A stretch of DNA of 64,000 bases, taken from the NCBI RefSeq assembly GCF_904846055.1, contig NZ_CAJGYV010000001.1, forward strand, positions 930,001 to 994,000. The letters run 5' to 3'. This document shows, piece after piece, positions 8,887 to 22,214 of the stretch; within the stretch, counting starts at the first letter, position 1, and each line of letters opens with the position of its first letter. The DNA is from Psychrobacter ciconiae (GTDB lineage Bacteria; Pseudomonadota; Gammaproteobacteria; Pseudomonadales; Moraxellaceae). Both the position numbers and the translations under genes were made by a program. The notes under the pieces are model-generated. The model did no database searches. It was not told the DNA's origin and saw only the letters and a list, made by a program, of their open reading frames with translations.

Positions 8887-9576
8887 TTAGCTGTCAATTG
8901 GCATGGCAATGTTAAAGGTTTGATTGCCACTTTGGAGCACCAGCACCGTTTGCCCATTTTTTTCTTGAAGCTTACCGATATCAATCAGATGATAAAAGGT
9001 ATTGCGATTGATAAGCGCGCTTAAACCATCACGAATAAACATATAAGGGCGAATGTCCGCTGATGATGCCCCTTTTGCCATAAAAGGTTTTAAACAAATC
9101 AAATGCTCATGATCTAAGCGCACGACATCACCGGTATTGGTCGTAAACTCAAGAAACGCCACCTCATCTTCAATCGCCACGGCTACCGAGTCAATCAGTA
9201 GCGGGGCGTCTTCTACCTCGATGCGCAGTTTTTGAGCGGGCGTTTTTAAAAAATACTGAATTTCGCCATTGATCGTTTCTTGCAATAAAATGGTCGCAAA
9301 AAGATTGACCAACGCTTGTCGCAGGATTGGTCGCCCGTCATGCCACCACTCGCCATTGGCTTTGATAACGATATCAATATCCCCTACTTGCTTTGGATGC
9401 CAATTGGCAAGCGGCGGAATGCGTCGCTGATTTTTTAGCTGAAGCGGGTCGTTATTTTCTTTTAAATATTGGCTTAATTCGGCAAAAAGGTCATTTTGCG
9501 CTTGGTTTTGCTTTGCTTCAGCGCCCGTATGATTAGGGTCAGGCTGAGCTTTGGACCATTCCATATTATCGTTCAT
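8887..9576 (-). CDS. DUF1285 domain protein
   Basis: A 229-residue soluble protein. The core, from about residue 55, has the DUF1285 features: a strand-rich start (DIDIVIKANGEWWHDGRPI), then RQALVNLFATILLQE and a LRIEVEDAPLLIDSVAV strand pair. The function of the family is unknown. A 50-residue polar, Asn/Gln-rich leader precedes the core. GGAG sits eight bases before the ATG. It heads the leftward group with murI. Confidence 0.85.
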   Translation of the reverse strand: MNDNMEWSKAQPDPNHTGAEAKQNQAQNDLFAELSQYLKENNDPLQLKNQRRIPPLANWHPKQVGDIDIVIKANGEWWHDGRPILRQALVNLFATILLQETINGEIQYFLKTPAQKLRIEVEDAPLLIDSVAVAIEDEVAFLEFTTNTGDVVRLDHEHLICLKPFMAKGASSADIRPYMFIRDGLSALINRNTFYHLIDIGKLQEKNGQTVLVLQSGNQTFNIAMPIDS

Positions 9577-9995
9577 AATCTACGCTCCAAGCCAAATTTT
9601 TCGCAGTTATACGGCTAAAACCGACGCCTTTACAAAGAATAAGTTTGCAACCAAGACCATCATCAAGCGTTTTAGTTTGCGATATTTTACGATTGCGGTA
9701 TGATAAGAGATTGCACCAAGCGGTCATGGTATCAGTCTTTTGACATGGTTAAAGTACAGTTAACGCATCGTGTTTATAGTACATTTCTTTTATAATAAGT
9801 CGTTTATAAACAATGAACCCTTGGGTGCCCATTTTATCATCCCAATCGCGTTGTGTCTTGATATCATGCCAAGACCAATGCTTTGGCTGACCATCCACTG
9901 TGACGTTGTCGCGTGATGCCGCCGAATATATCAGCTGTCTTCAATTGACTATAGCCGCAATTGCCAATCAGACAGAAAAAAGTTTAGGAGTAGCT
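9577..9995. other. divergent intergenic region, DUF1285 / ETF-QO
   Basis: 419 bases between two divergent genes. It holds one exact CAAGCGGTCAT motif (9717-9727), a TTGACA at 9740-9745 without a matching -10, and a TATAAT at 9791-9796 without a good -35. An open frame continuing upstream of the ETF-QO ATG (from 9900) lacks a ribosome binding site and is not counted. I see no RNA gene. Confidence 0.5.
9717..9727 (+). repeat. intergenic motif CAAGCGGTCAT, copy 2
   Basis: Exact second copy of the 11-mer at 3805 and 35288, on the same strand, in the spacer ahead of the ETF-QO gene. Confidence 0.5.
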
Positions 9996-11843
9996 ATGCA
10001 AGAGCAAGACAATCCATCCTTGGTTGAGACTCCAATCGACGCCAAAGACCAGCCTGAAATTTTGGGAGTTAATGACAGCCCAGTTAATGTTGAAGTCGGT
10101 ACTGACGCGGCAGCTAATGCCGCTGCCGAATCGGTCGAGGCAGCTTCAGCCGATTCTGTCACGCCGGAAGTTTTTGAAGACGAGCCTGAGATTGAGCGCG
10201 AGTCGATGGAATTTGATGTGATCGTCGTTGGCGGCGGTCCTGCCGGACTGTCGGCGGCGATCCGCTTGCGTCAGCTTGCCATCGCCGCAGGAAATGACGA
10301 GTTTAGCGTTTGTGTGGTTGAAAAAGGCTCAGAGTTTGGTGCTCATATTTTATCAGGGGCGGTGATTGAGCCGCGAGCGCTTGATGAGCTGATTCCAGAT
10401 TGGAAAGAAAAAGGCGCGCCGCTGACGGTTCAATCAACCCAAGACCGCGTTTATATGCTCAGATCGGCAACGCGCGCGACCCAATTGATGCACTCGGTCG
10501 TGCCTGAGAGCATGAACAATAACGGCAATTATATTGTCTCCCTTGGTAATGTGGTGCGCTGGCTTGCGGCTCAAGCTGAAGAGCTTGAAGTCATGATGTT
10601 CCCAGGATTTGCCGCTGCCGATATTCTTTATAATATTGACGGCTCAGTCAAAGGTATTTTAACCGGCGATATGGGTATTGCCGCCGATGGCTCGCCAAAA
10701 CCAAGCTTTGAGGCAGGCTATGAGCTGCTTGCCAAATACACCATTTTTGCTGAAGGTAGCCGTGGTCATTTAGGAAAACGCCTCATCAGCCGCTTTAGCC
10801 TTGATAAAGATAGCGACCCGCAGCATTACGGCATCGGGCTTAAAGAGCTTTGGGAAATCGACCCTGAAAAACACGAAGAAGGCGTGGTGATGCACGGCTC
10901 AGGCTGGCCCCTAAATGAGACGGGATCCTCAGGCGGCTGGTGGCTTTATTTCGCTGAAAACAACCAAGTCAGCTTTGGTATTGTCATTGATTTGTCTTAT
11001 TCAAACCCTTATATGTCGCCGTTTGATGAATTGCAGCGCTTAAAGCTGCATCCCTTAATTCGCAATATTTTGGAAGGCGGTAAGCGCTTGTCTTATGGTG
11101 CCCGCGCCTTGACCAAAGGGGGGTTGAACTCTCTACCGAAGCTGACCTTTGCCGGCGGCGTGTTGATTGGTGATGACGCTGGATTTTTAAATCCGGCTAA
11201 AATCAAAGGCACACATACGGCGATGAAATCAGGAATGCTTGCCGCTGAAGCCATTTTTGAGGCAATCAGCGACAACCGCCATCATGATGAAGTCACTGCT
11301 TATACGGCTAAGTTTAAGGACTCGTGGCTGTTTGAAGACAACTTTGCCGCGCGCAACTTTGCCCCTGCCATGCACCGTATGGGGCAATGGATGGGCGGCG
11401 CTTACAACTACGTTGAACAAAACCTGATGGGCGGTCAATCCTTTTTGACCATTCATGACAATCAGCACGATTACGATCAGCTTGAGCGTGCTGATCATGC
11501 GTTTGCCCCCGATTATCCACGACCTGATGGCAAGCTGACCTTTGACAAGTTGTCCTCGGTATTTATTTCTAACACCAACCACGCTGAAAATCAGCCGACG
11601 CATTTAAAATTAACCGATCCGACCGTTCCTGTCGCGATTAACTTACCGCTTTACGCTGAACCTGCCAGACTGTATTGCCCTGCCGGCGTTTATGAAGTGG
11701 TTCAAGAAGACGATGGCGCAAAGTTTGTGATTAACGCTCAAAACTGTGTCCACTGCAAAACTTGCGATATCAAAGACCCCTCACAAAACATCACTTGGGT
11801 GACCCCTGAGGGTGGCGGCGGTCCAAATTATCCTAATATGTAG
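9996..11843 (+). CDS. electron transfer flavoprotein-ubiquinone oxidoreductase
   Basis: Membrane-associated flavo-iron-sulfur enzyme that passes electrons from reduced ETF (fatty-acid and amino-acid dehydrogenases) to ubiquinone. The ATG at 9996 has a strong TTTAGGAG five bases upstream. The protein is 615 residues. An acidic, Ala/Glu-rich, probably disordered leader of about 70 residues precedes the FAD-binding VIVVGGGPAGLSAA (residues 76-88). The C-terminal ferredoxin-like domain keeps the 4Fe-4S cysteines in LYCPAGVYE and NCVHCKTCDIKDP, ending GGGGPNYPNM as in the family. The leader is unusual for this enzyme. No etfAB genes are nearby. Confidence 0.95.
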   Translation: MQEQDNPSLVETPIDAKDQPEILGVNDSPVNVEVGTDAAANAAAESVEAASADSVTPEVFEDEPEIERESMEFDVIVVGGGPAGLSAAIRLRQLAIAAGNDEFSVCVVEKGSEFGAHILSGAVIEPRALDELIPDWKEKGAPLTVQSTQDRVYMLRSATRATQLMHSVVPESMNNNGNYIVSLGNVVRWLAAQAEELEVMMFPGFAAADILYNIDGSVKGILTGDMGIAADGSPKPSFEAGYELLAKYTIFAEGSRGHLGKRLISRFSLDKDSDPQHYGIGLKELWEIDPEKHEEGVVMHGSGWPLNETGSSGGWWLYFAENNQVSFGIVIDLSYSNPYMSPFDELQRLKLHPLIRNILEGGKRLSYGARALTKGGLNSLPKLTFAGGVLIGDDAGFLNPAKIKGTHTAMKSGMLAAEAIFEAISDNRHHDEVTAYTAKFKDSWLFEDNFAARNFAPAMHRMGQWMGGAYNYVEQNLMGGQSFLTIHDNQHDYDQLERADHAFAPDYPRPDGKLTFDKLSSVFISNTNHAENQPTHLKLTDPTVPVAINLPLYAEPARLYCPAGVYEVVQEDDGAKFVINAQNCVHCKTCDIKDPSQNITWVTPEGGGGPNYPNM

Positions 11844-11865
11844 TTAGTTCATGCTGACCATATCT

Positions 11866-11898
11866 AAAAAACGCGCTGACCAATCGGCGCGTTTTTTT
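11866..11898 (+). terminator. Rho-independent terminator after ETF-QO
   Basis: Perfect 11-bp stem AAAAAACGCGC / GCGCGTTTTTT with a 10-base loop, followed by T, 22 bases after the stop codon. Confidence 0.9.
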
Positions 11899-12497
11899 AC
11901 TTTTATCTGTGTACTACTCCATTTCTTTTGGATATTTTAAAACATTCCTCCACTAACAAGTCCTATCATTTCCTTGTTTTATCGTATCAACTCTCCTCTA
12001 GCTGGGCTTACAGCTTGGCTAAAAAAGATATTTGTTCGTAAATAAGCGCTCATTTTATCAAAAACTATCATAATGATTTTTATAGCTACTAAAAACGATA
12101 ATTCGGCGGCTTTTACCTGCTAAAAATTCCATTTTTTACAAAAAAAATAAATTTTTACAAGTTTTATCTTAATAATAGCGTTGTTAGTTAAGCTAATCTG
12201 GAATTAATTATTGTTATATCGATAGAAGTTGTATATATTCAGTAGTAGTTTAAGTTGATTTATGGGCTTATTTGATATATTTACCAATTAAAGTTTGCAG
12301 AAATATATTGAACTGAGCATTTTGTCAGGAAGACAAGAGACCAAAAGACAGTGGAGTGTTAGCCTTATCGACCTTCTCTTCTCTTTTGCCAACTTGCAAT
12401 GGATTAAGCGCAGCAATTTTGGAGGATGCTTCGTTTTAATCCACAATCTGATATCCCATTTGCAAGGTAATCCAAGGTTGGATACAACAATAAGGAG
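11899..12497. other. long AT-rich leader region upstream of the acetate symporter genes
   Basis: About 600 bases with no supportable gene; the open frame at 12295-12501 has no ribosome binding site or recognisable content. A good sigma70-like promoter (12211-12239) implies an untranslated leader of roughly 260 bases. I cannot identify a known riboswitch in it. Confidence 0.5.
12211..12239 (+). promoter_or_regulatory. probable promoter of the DUF485-actP operon
   Basis: TTGTTA (12211-12216), 17-base spacer, TATATT (12234-12239), in an AT-rich context. Confidence 0.5.
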
Positions 12498-12503
12498 TTG
12501 ATT

Positions 12504-12836
12504 ATGGATGATTCACAAGTTCAGCGAATTCTCAATAATCCGAAGTTTCAAGAGATGGTCAGCAGAAAACGCAAGCTGAGTTGGACGCTCACTGCCATTA
12601 TGCTCGTCATTTATGTTGGTTTTATGCTGCTGGTTGGCTATAACAAACCATTTTTGGCAAGCTCAGTCAGCGGCGGGGTCACCACTTGGGGGATTCCATT
12701 AGGGCTTGGCATTATCGTTCTGTCATTTATTTTATGTGGGGTATATTCCTATATCGCCAACAGTAAGCTTGACCCGCTCAATGAAGAAACCCTCAAGGAA
12801 GTTGAGGCCATCGCACATGAAAAAGGAATGCACTAA
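12504..12836 (+). CDS. DUF485 inner-membrane protein, YjcH type
   Basis: A 110-residue protein with two membrane helices (about residues 24-45 and 58-82) after a polar N-terminus ([16 protein letters not shown]), the pattern of the YjcH family that is nearly always encoded just before the ActP acetate permease. The ATG at 12504 is six bases after TAAGGAG; a TTG two codons earlier is not needed. The stop codon is one base from the actP start, so the two are translationally coupled. Confidence 0.93.
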   Translation: MDDSQVQRILNNPKFQEMVSRKRKLSWTLTAIMLVIYVGFMLLVGYNKPFLASSVSGGVTTWGIPLGLGIIVLSFILCGVYSYIANSKLDPLNEETLKEVEAIAHEKGMH

Positions 12837-12837
12837 G

Positions 12838-14553
12838 ATGAAAAGGATGTCTCTTAACGCGTTATTTCTTACTGTGGCAGGACTGTGCTGCGCAAACCTT
12901 GCGGTTGCCGCCCCTGATTTGGGGGTCGCTGAACAGCAAGCAACCAACTGGCCGGCGATTATCATGTTTATGATTTTCGTAGGCTTTACCCTGTTAATCA
13001 CCAAGTGGGCTGCCAAACAAACCCAATCAACTGAAGACTTTTATACCGCAGGCGGCGGCATCAGCGGCTTTCAAAACGGTCTTGCTATTGCTGGCGACTA
13101 TATGTCCGCCGCTTCGTTTTTGGGGATTTCGGCGCTGGTTTTCAGCTCAGGATTTGACGGCTTGCTGTATTCACTTGGATTTATGGTTGGCTGGCCGATT
13201 GTTTTATTCTTAATTGCTGAGCGTCTACGTAACCTTGGTCGATTTAACTTATCAGACGTGGTGTCATTTCGTTTAGAAGAGAAGCCGGTGCGAACTTTGG
13301 CGGCTTTTAGCTCGCTCGTTGTCGTTGCGTTTTATTTAATTGCCCAAATGGTTGGCGCAGGTCAGCTCATCAAGCTTTTATTTGGTTTGGATTACAACAT
13401 TGCGGTGATTGTCGTCGGCTTATTGATGACCGCTTATGTGTTGTTTGGCGGTATGCTTGCCACCACTTGGGTTCAGATCATCAAAGCGGTATTGCTGCTA
13501 AGCGGGGCGACTTTTATGGCATTTATGGTCATGAAGGCAGTTGGCTTTAGCTTTAGCAACATGTTTAACGAGTCCATCGGCATTTATAGTCAAGCTCATA
13601 AAATTAGCCTCTCTGAAGCCACCAAAATCATGGGACCTGGCAAACTGACTGAAAATCCCATCGATGCGCTATCATTAGGACTGGCGTTGATGTTTGGTAC
13701 GGCAGGGCTACCGCACATTTTAATGCGCTTTTTCACCGTAAAAGATGCCAAAGAAGCTCGTAAATCGGTCGTGGTTGCCACAGGGTTTATCGGTTATTTT
13801 TACCTGCTCACTTTTATCATCGGCTTTGGTGCTATCTTATTTGTCTCAAACAACCCGCAGTTCCTCGACCTTGCAAAATCAGCCCTGAGCGGTAATTTAG
13901 AGCTTATCGGCGGTAACAACATGGCGGCGGTTCACTTAAGTGAAGCGGTCGGTGGCGACTTATTCATGGGCTTTATTTCTGCCGTTGCCTTTGCTACGAT
14001 CCTTGCCGTGGTTGCCGGATTGACCTTATCAGGGGTTTCTGCCATTTCGCACGACCTTTATGCCAACGTCTTTAAAAAAGGTCAAACCACACCACAGTCT
14101 GAGCTTAGAATGTCGCGAATTGCCACCATTGGTCTAGCGATTTTTGCCATTATCTTAGGCGTGTTGTTTGAAAAGCAAAACGTAGCTTTCATGGTCGGTC
14201 TTGCCTTCTCAGTAGCAGCTTGTGCCAACTTCCCTATTCTTGTACTGTCGATGTTCTGGAAAGGTCTCACCACTCGCGGCGCGGTAATTGGCGGCGTGGT
14301 TGGCTTGGTTGGCGCGGTGGTATTGATCGTACTTTCAAAAGCCGTTTGGGTCGATACCTTGAGCATTTCAGAAACTGCGCCAAACCCGTTTAATGGTCCT
14401 GCCCTTTTTGCCATGCCATTATCGTTCCTTTGCTGCTGGTTCTTCTCAGTCACAGACAAAACGGCGCGTGCTGAAGCTGAACGCAAAGCCTTCGATGCCC
14501 AGTTTGTTCGCTCACAGACCGGAATTGGTATCTCAGGCGCTTCTGACCACTAA
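12838..14553 (+). CDS. actP: cation/acetate symporter ActP
   Basis: Sodium:solute symporter (SSS) family transporter, 571 residues, importing acetate and related short acids. It starts with a signal-like segment ending AVAA, as ActP proteins do, followed by 13 or so membrane helices. Family segments include [30 protein letters not shown] (about 70-100) and [34 protein letters not shown] place the start at the ATG at 12838, one base after the DUF485 stop; longer frames upstream merely overlap that gene. No acs gene is adjacent. Confidence 0.94.
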   Translation: MKRMSLNALFLTVAGLCCANLAVAAPDLGVAEQQATNWPAIIMFMIFVGFTLLITKWAAKQTQSTEDFYTAGGGISGFQNGLAIAGDYMSAASFLGISALVFSSGFDGLLYSLGFMVGWPIVLFLIAERLRNLGRFNLSDVVSFRLEEKPVRTLAAFSSLVVVAFYLIAQMVGAGQLIKLLFGLDYNIAVIVVGLLMTAYVLFGGMLATTWVQIIKAVLLLSGATFMAFMVMKAVGFSFSNMFNESIGIYSQAHKISLSEATKIMGPGKLTENPIDALSLGLALMFGTAGLPHILMRFFTVKDAKEARKSVVVATGFIGYFYLLTFIIGFGAILFVSNNPQFLDLAKSALSGNLELIGGNNMAAVHLSEAVGGDLFMGFISAVAFATILAVVAGLTLSGVSAISHDLYANVFKKGQTTPQSELRMSRIATIGLAIFAIILGVLFEKQNVAFMVGLAFSVAACANFPILVLSMFWKGLTTRGAVIGGVVGLVGAVVLIVLSKAVWVDTLSISETAPNPFNGPALFAMPLSFLCCWFFSVTDKTARAEAERKAFDAQFVRSQTGIGISGASDH

Positions 14554-14571
14554 TAAAAACAGCTGTTAAAT

Positions 14572-14601
14572 AAAAAGCCCTCAGCAATTGAGGGCTTTTT
14601 T
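14572..14601. terminator. bidirectional terminator between actP and the rhomboid gene
   Basis: Stem AAAAAGCCCTCA / TGAGGGCTTTTT with loop GCAAT and T runs both ways; the two genes converge on it. Confidence 0.9.
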
Positions 14602-14627
14602 GTTGCTAACACTGTCCTGAAAAACAT

Positions 14628-15245
14628 TTATCTTGACGATTTTAACAGCAGTTTTTTTGTTGGCAGGGCTGGTTTTGACATCGCACCAAGAATCAATCCT
14701 GCAAAAACACCGCCAAAATGCGCGGCAAAAGAAATTCCAGATTGGGGCATCAACCCTTCTTTGAGCACTAACCAATATCCCGTTCCCATCACCAAACACG
14801 CTGCCAAATAACCCCAGCGCCGCGCAAACACCGCCCCACCAATCATAAAGCCAATCATCGCAAAACATAGCCCTGATGCGCCAATATGAATTGACAAGGG
14901 CGAGCCTAACAGCCACGTCATCAGCCCCGAAGCAATGACGAGTTTAATAATTGTTAAATACGCATCACGCTCAAACAGCCCAAATAAAAATAAAATTTGC
15001 AGCAATAAAAAACTATTTCCTAGCAAATGCGCCAAATCTGCATGCATCGTCCACGACGCAAACACCCCAACCAAACTGCGTAAATCAACCGTTCGCGGCA
15101 CAATTCCAAAAATGTTCCAAAGTCCAAACAGCAGCGCTTTATTGATAAAAAACATGCCCCACATTGGCAGCAAAACAAATGCATAAAGCCCCACCACCTG
15201 CCGCAATCGGCTGATGATAAGCGCCCAAAATCGTTGCCAGTCCAT
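14628..15245 (-). CDS. rhomboid-family intramembrane serine protease
   Basis: Six or so membrane helices in 205 residues. The rhomboid hallmarks are present in order: the HADLAHLLGNS helix (His and Asn of the oxyanion region), the catalytic serine in GASGLCFAMIGF, and the catalytic-type histidine in AAHFGGVFAGLILG. Likely cleaves membrane proteins within the bilayer; the substrate is unknown. The ATG at 15245 has AAGG upstream and is preferred to the GTG two codons earlier. The gene lies 26 bases downstream of the 5'-nucleotidase gene and may share its transcript. Confidence 0.9.
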   Translation of the reverse strand: MDWQRFWALIISRLRQVVGLYAFVLLPMWGMFFINKALLFGLWNIFGIVPRTVDLRSLVGVFASWTMHADLAHLLGNSFLLLQILFLFGLFERDAYLTIIKLVIASGLMTWLLGSPLSIHIGASGLCFAMIGFMIGGAVFARRWGYLAACLVMGTGYWLVLKEGLMPQSGISFAAHFGGVFAGLILGAMSKPALPTKKLLLKSSR

Positions 15246-15271
15246 AACCACCTTCTTGATTATGTTAAGTA

Positions 15272-16327
15272 TTAACGCACCTTTCTTGATTGTCTTAATT
15301 TATCCTTGCAAGGCACAAAGCGTAATTCTTGCGACTCATTTTTAGCAATCGGCATTGATGAATAAAGCTTTGAGCTTGATCGATAGGGCACCAAGGCTGT
15401 CGGCACAAAGCTCTTTGCCGCATTGATATGACTGACCGAATCATCAAAAAAGATATGAGGCGCAAAGGTTTTAAGCACTGCTGTTTTATCAAGACCGCCC
15501 AAAAAAAATGCCATATCGACATCCACGCCCCAATCCCGCAGCGTCTTGATCGCCCGCAAATCCGCTGGTGCATTTCGAGCGGTCACCAACGCGATGCTAA
15601 TTGGGCGCTCTGTCGGACTTGCAGGAAGCCGCTCTTGTAGATTTGACAGCTTAATTAACAGCTCAGCATAAGGACCTTTTTCAATCGGTAAATCGCGCAA
15701 TTTAGCCTCGCGCTCATGAAATGCTTGTAGCCCTTTTTGCTTATAAAGCAGCTCCCCTGAGTCATCAAACAGCACCGCATCGCCATCAAAAGCAATCCGC
15801 AACTGCTGCGTATCCAGCTGGTAGGTGTTGACCGGAGTTGCATCTAAAATCGCACAAGCACAAGTTCCCGCATCCGCAACTTGCTGAGCGTCCTCACGAT
15901 TGGTCGTTAAAAACAAATCGACCTTAAAATTATCAAGGTAAGGAGCAACCTTACTTCCAGAAATAAATGCCGATCGTGAAATACTCAAACCATAATTACG
16001 AATAGCATTTAACACCTGAATCCCCGTGTCGGGGCTACTCTTTGAGACGATAACCACCTCAACTAATGGCGCAATCACTCCAGAGTTGGCTTTTGGGCAA
16101 GTTTCACAATACTTATTTAAGTTTAATAGCGCTTGAATCAAAGGAAATCCAGCGCCGATATTAAGCTTATCATTTTCGCGCTCTGCCATATAGTCGCGAA
16201 ATTCTTTGATTGCGGTTTCAGGACTGTCTTTTAACAAGTCAAGTAAATGGTTTTCTGATTCAGACAAGTCAAACAACGCCGTAGCCGAAATTGCCACAAT
16301 CAACGTATTAGAAAAATCAACCGCCAT
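15272..16327 (-). CDS. cytosolic 5'-nucleotidase (NT5C1-like)
   Basis: A 351-residue HAD-type nucleotidase of the family that includes vertebrate cytosolic 5'-nucleotidase I. It hydrolyses nucleoside monophosphates. Recognisable segments are the N-terminal ISATALFDL, EVVIVSKSSPDTG, ISRSAFISG, the LRIAFDGDAVLFDD phosphatase motif (about residues 180-192), the ALVTARNAPADLRAIKTLR stretch and the Asp motif HIFFDDSVSHI. AAGGAG is seven bases before the ATG. The bacterial members are patchily distributed. Confidence 0.9.
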   Translation of the reverse strand: MAVDFSNTLIVAISATALFDLSESENHLLDLLKDSPETAIKEFRDYMAERENDKLNIGAGFPLIQALLNLNKYCETCPKANSGVIAPLVEVVIVSKSSPDTGIQVLNAIRNYGLSISRSAFISGSKVAPYLDNFKVDLFLTTNREDAQQVADAGTCACAILDATPVNTYQLDTQQLRIAFDGDAVLFDDSGELLYKQKGLQAFHEREAKLRDLPIEKGPYAELLIKLSNLQERLPASPTERPISIALVTARNAPADLRAIKTLRDWGVDVDMAFFLGGLDKTAVLKTFAPHIFFDDSVSHINAAKSFVPTALVPYRSSSKLYSSMPIAKNESQELRFVPCKDKLRQSRKVR

Positions 16328-16430
16328 ATAAACTCCTTAAATTATTATTGTTTTAAGCGATTAGTTTAACAATTAACTATGGCAGCGTAAGTAGTAGTTC
16401 TTTAAATGCTCGTTTAGAGCAACACAAGCA

Positions 16431-16465
16431 AAAAAAAGCCCCCAACGTAGTGTTGGGGGCTTTTT
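16431..16465 (-). terminator. rRNA operon terminator
   Basis: Very strong hairpin with a 14-bp stem (AAAAAGCCCCCAAC / GTTGGGGGCTTTTT), loop GTAGT, immediately downstream of the 5S gene on the minus strand. Confidence 0.93.
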
Positions 16466-16475
16466 AAGAAAAGGG

Positions 16476-16589
16476 AGCTGACGATGACCTACTCTCACAT
16501 GAGCGAATCACACTACCATCGGCGCAGCGATGTTTCACTTCTGAGTTCGGGAAGGGATCAGGTGGTTCCATCGCGCTGTTGTCGTCAGC
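16476..16589 (-). rRNA. rrf: 5S ribosomal RNA
   Basis: About 113 bases. On the minus strand it begins CTGACGACAACAGCGCGATGG and ends GAGTAGGTCATCGTCAG, with terminal pairing CTGACGA/TCGTCAG and the conserved CCCGAACTCAGAAGTGAAAC core. Ends are accurate to a few bases. Confidence 0.95.
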
Positions 16590-16693
16590 AAAGGGGGTAT
16601 AGATAGGAGTCTGTTGTTTTTGAATCAAGCTATTGATGATATCGAATCATGACCGGCTATCTTTTGATAGCAACAAACCACTTGGGTGTTGTA

Positions 16694-19551
<2,858 letters not shown>

Positions 19552-19841
19552 ACAACCCCAAAGGGTCTATGGGTAATGATAACGATATCACCTATGTTTA
19601 CGCTTGATTCAGTTCTCTTTACTTTGATAATCACCCCTTGGGATAACAACTGATGTCATTAAAAGGTGATTATCAGGTTAGTGATGATACGTGAAATATC
19701 ATTACTAACCCAGACTCATATCTATGTTGTTAAATAGTCAATCATGCTCTCGTCGAGTCACAATCTTCTGTATAAAACAGAAAGAAGAAATCGATTCCAA
19801 TCTCTTGTTTCTGTTTATACCGCTTCATATCGTCTCTAGTA
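19552..19841 (-). other. 23S-side internal transcribed spacer
   Basis: Spacer between tRNA-Ala and 23S. It contains an 11-bp perfect inverted repeat (TGATAATCACC at 19625-19635, GGTGATTATCA at 19665-19675) and, next to the 23S end, sequence complementary to the 23S 3' flank. Confidence 0.8.
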
Positions 19842-19917
19842 TGGTGGAGCCAAGGAGAGTCGAACTCCTGACCTCCTGCGTGCAAGGCAGGCGCTCTACC
19901 AACTGAGCTATGGCCCC
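19842..19917 (-). tRNA. tRNA-Ala (anticodon TGC)
   Basis: 76 bases including an encoded CCA. Acceptor GGGGCCA/TGGCTCC, D-arm AGCTCAGTTGGTAGAGC, anticodon loop with TGC inside CCTGCCTTGCACGCAGG, T-loop GTTCGACTC. In the 16S-23S spacer, as usual. Confidence 0.97.
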
Positions 19918-19924
19918 AGATGTT

Positions 19925-20001
19925 TGGTGGGTCTGATAAGACTTGAACTTATGACCCCCGCGTTATCAACACGGTGCTCTAACCAACTGAGCTACAGACC
20001 C
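19925..20001 (-). tRNA. tRNA-Ile (anticodon GAT)
   Basis: 77 bases including CCA. Acceptor GGGTCTG/CAGACCC with discriminator A, anticodon GAT in TTGATAA, T-loop GTTCAAGTC. Lies upstream of tRNA-Ala in the operon. Confidence 0.97.
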
Positions 20002-20020
20002 TGAGAAGCGTTAACGCTTA

Positions 20021-20054
20021 AACCAAAGAACAACTTGTTGTGGATTCTTACTAA
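20021..20054 (-). other. 16S 3'-flank arm of RNase III processing stem
   Basis: This 34-base segment is the inverted repeat of 21756-21788 on the other side of the 16S gene, with a single-base bulge and three or four mismatches. The two flanks would pair in the precursor and loop out the 16S, as in the known RNase III stems of rRNA operons. Confidence 0.8.
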
Positions 20055-20067
20055 CCGAATACTTCAT

Positions 20068-21605
<1,538 letters not shown>

Positions 21606-21755
21606 ATCTTTCTTGAAGCCTTTACTATGTAAACATAGAAGACGACTTCGAATCTTTGGCTCATTTAATTACTAGCAAATTTACTTTCGCATTCGTATAT
21701 GAATTAACTTGAGTTATTTGCTGAAACTAAATGATAATGTTATTAGCATTCTGTC

Positions 21756-21788
21756 TTAGCAAAAATCCACACAAGTTGTTCTTTAGTT
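21756..21788 (-). other. 16S 5'-leader arm of RNase III stem with boxC-like element
   Basis: On the minus strand it reads AACTAAAGAACAACTTGTGTGG followed by ATTTTTGCTAA. It pairs with the segment at 20021-20054. The CTTGTGTGG portion resembles the boxC element of enterobacterial rRNA leaders; a canonical boxA is not obvious. Confidence 0.7.
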
Positions 21789-21968
21789 CGCTGTTAAATA
21801 ATGTAGCAATCTGTCGTCCAGTATCGCTCAAGCTATCTATCATATCACGTCGTGATGCTCTGTCAAGCTCTTATTTTAATTTGTTTCTCAAGGGTAATAT
21901 CGTAACTGCCAATTCTAAGCTTATTTAAGCTGTCCGTTTTGGCGCTACCGTTGCCTTGTGAGGTGCGT

Positions 21969-21996
21969 ATTATAGACGCTTAATTTCCTAAGTCAA
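21969..21996 (-). promoter_or_regulatory. rRNA promoter, proximal (P2)
   Basis: Minus strand: TTGACT (21996-21991), 16-base spacer, TATAAT (21974-21969), then a GC-rich discriminator ACGCACC, the type that responds to ppGpp. Confidence 0.85.
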
Positions 21997-22105
21997 GAAG
22001 TTTTTTAATTGTTTTTAAAGTTGTCTCAAGTCGCAATTGGCAAGTTGATCTGACTTTAAAAGTAATCGCTGCTATCGCCGCTAACTTCCGTCCTTGTGGG
22101 GGCGT

Positions 22106-22133
22106 ATTATAGAGAAATTTGAGAGGCGGTCAA
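22106..22133 (-). promoter_or_regulatory. rRNA promoter, distal (P1)
   Basis: Minus strand: TTGACC (22133-22128), 16-base spacer, TATAAT (22111-22106), then ACGCCCCCAC. Spacing and discriminator match P2, 137 bases downstream, so the pair looks like a duplicated rrn promoter. The DNA between 21997 and 22105 holds no gene. Confidence 0.85.
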
Positions 22134-22214
22134 GCGTTATTTGAAAAATATTTGGATTAATTTATAAAGTAGTGATTTCACTATTATTCTACCATCACTC
22201 CCCTTTCACTGTCT

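Noticed and set aside
12295..12501. 68-codon frame upstream of the DUF485 gene
   Set aside because: No ribosome binding site, no recognisable protein features, and it sits in an AT-rich leader.
12706..12837. Extended N-terminus for ActP from 12706
   Set aside because: It overlaps the DUF485 gene in another frame; the ATG at 12838 gives the normal ActP start.
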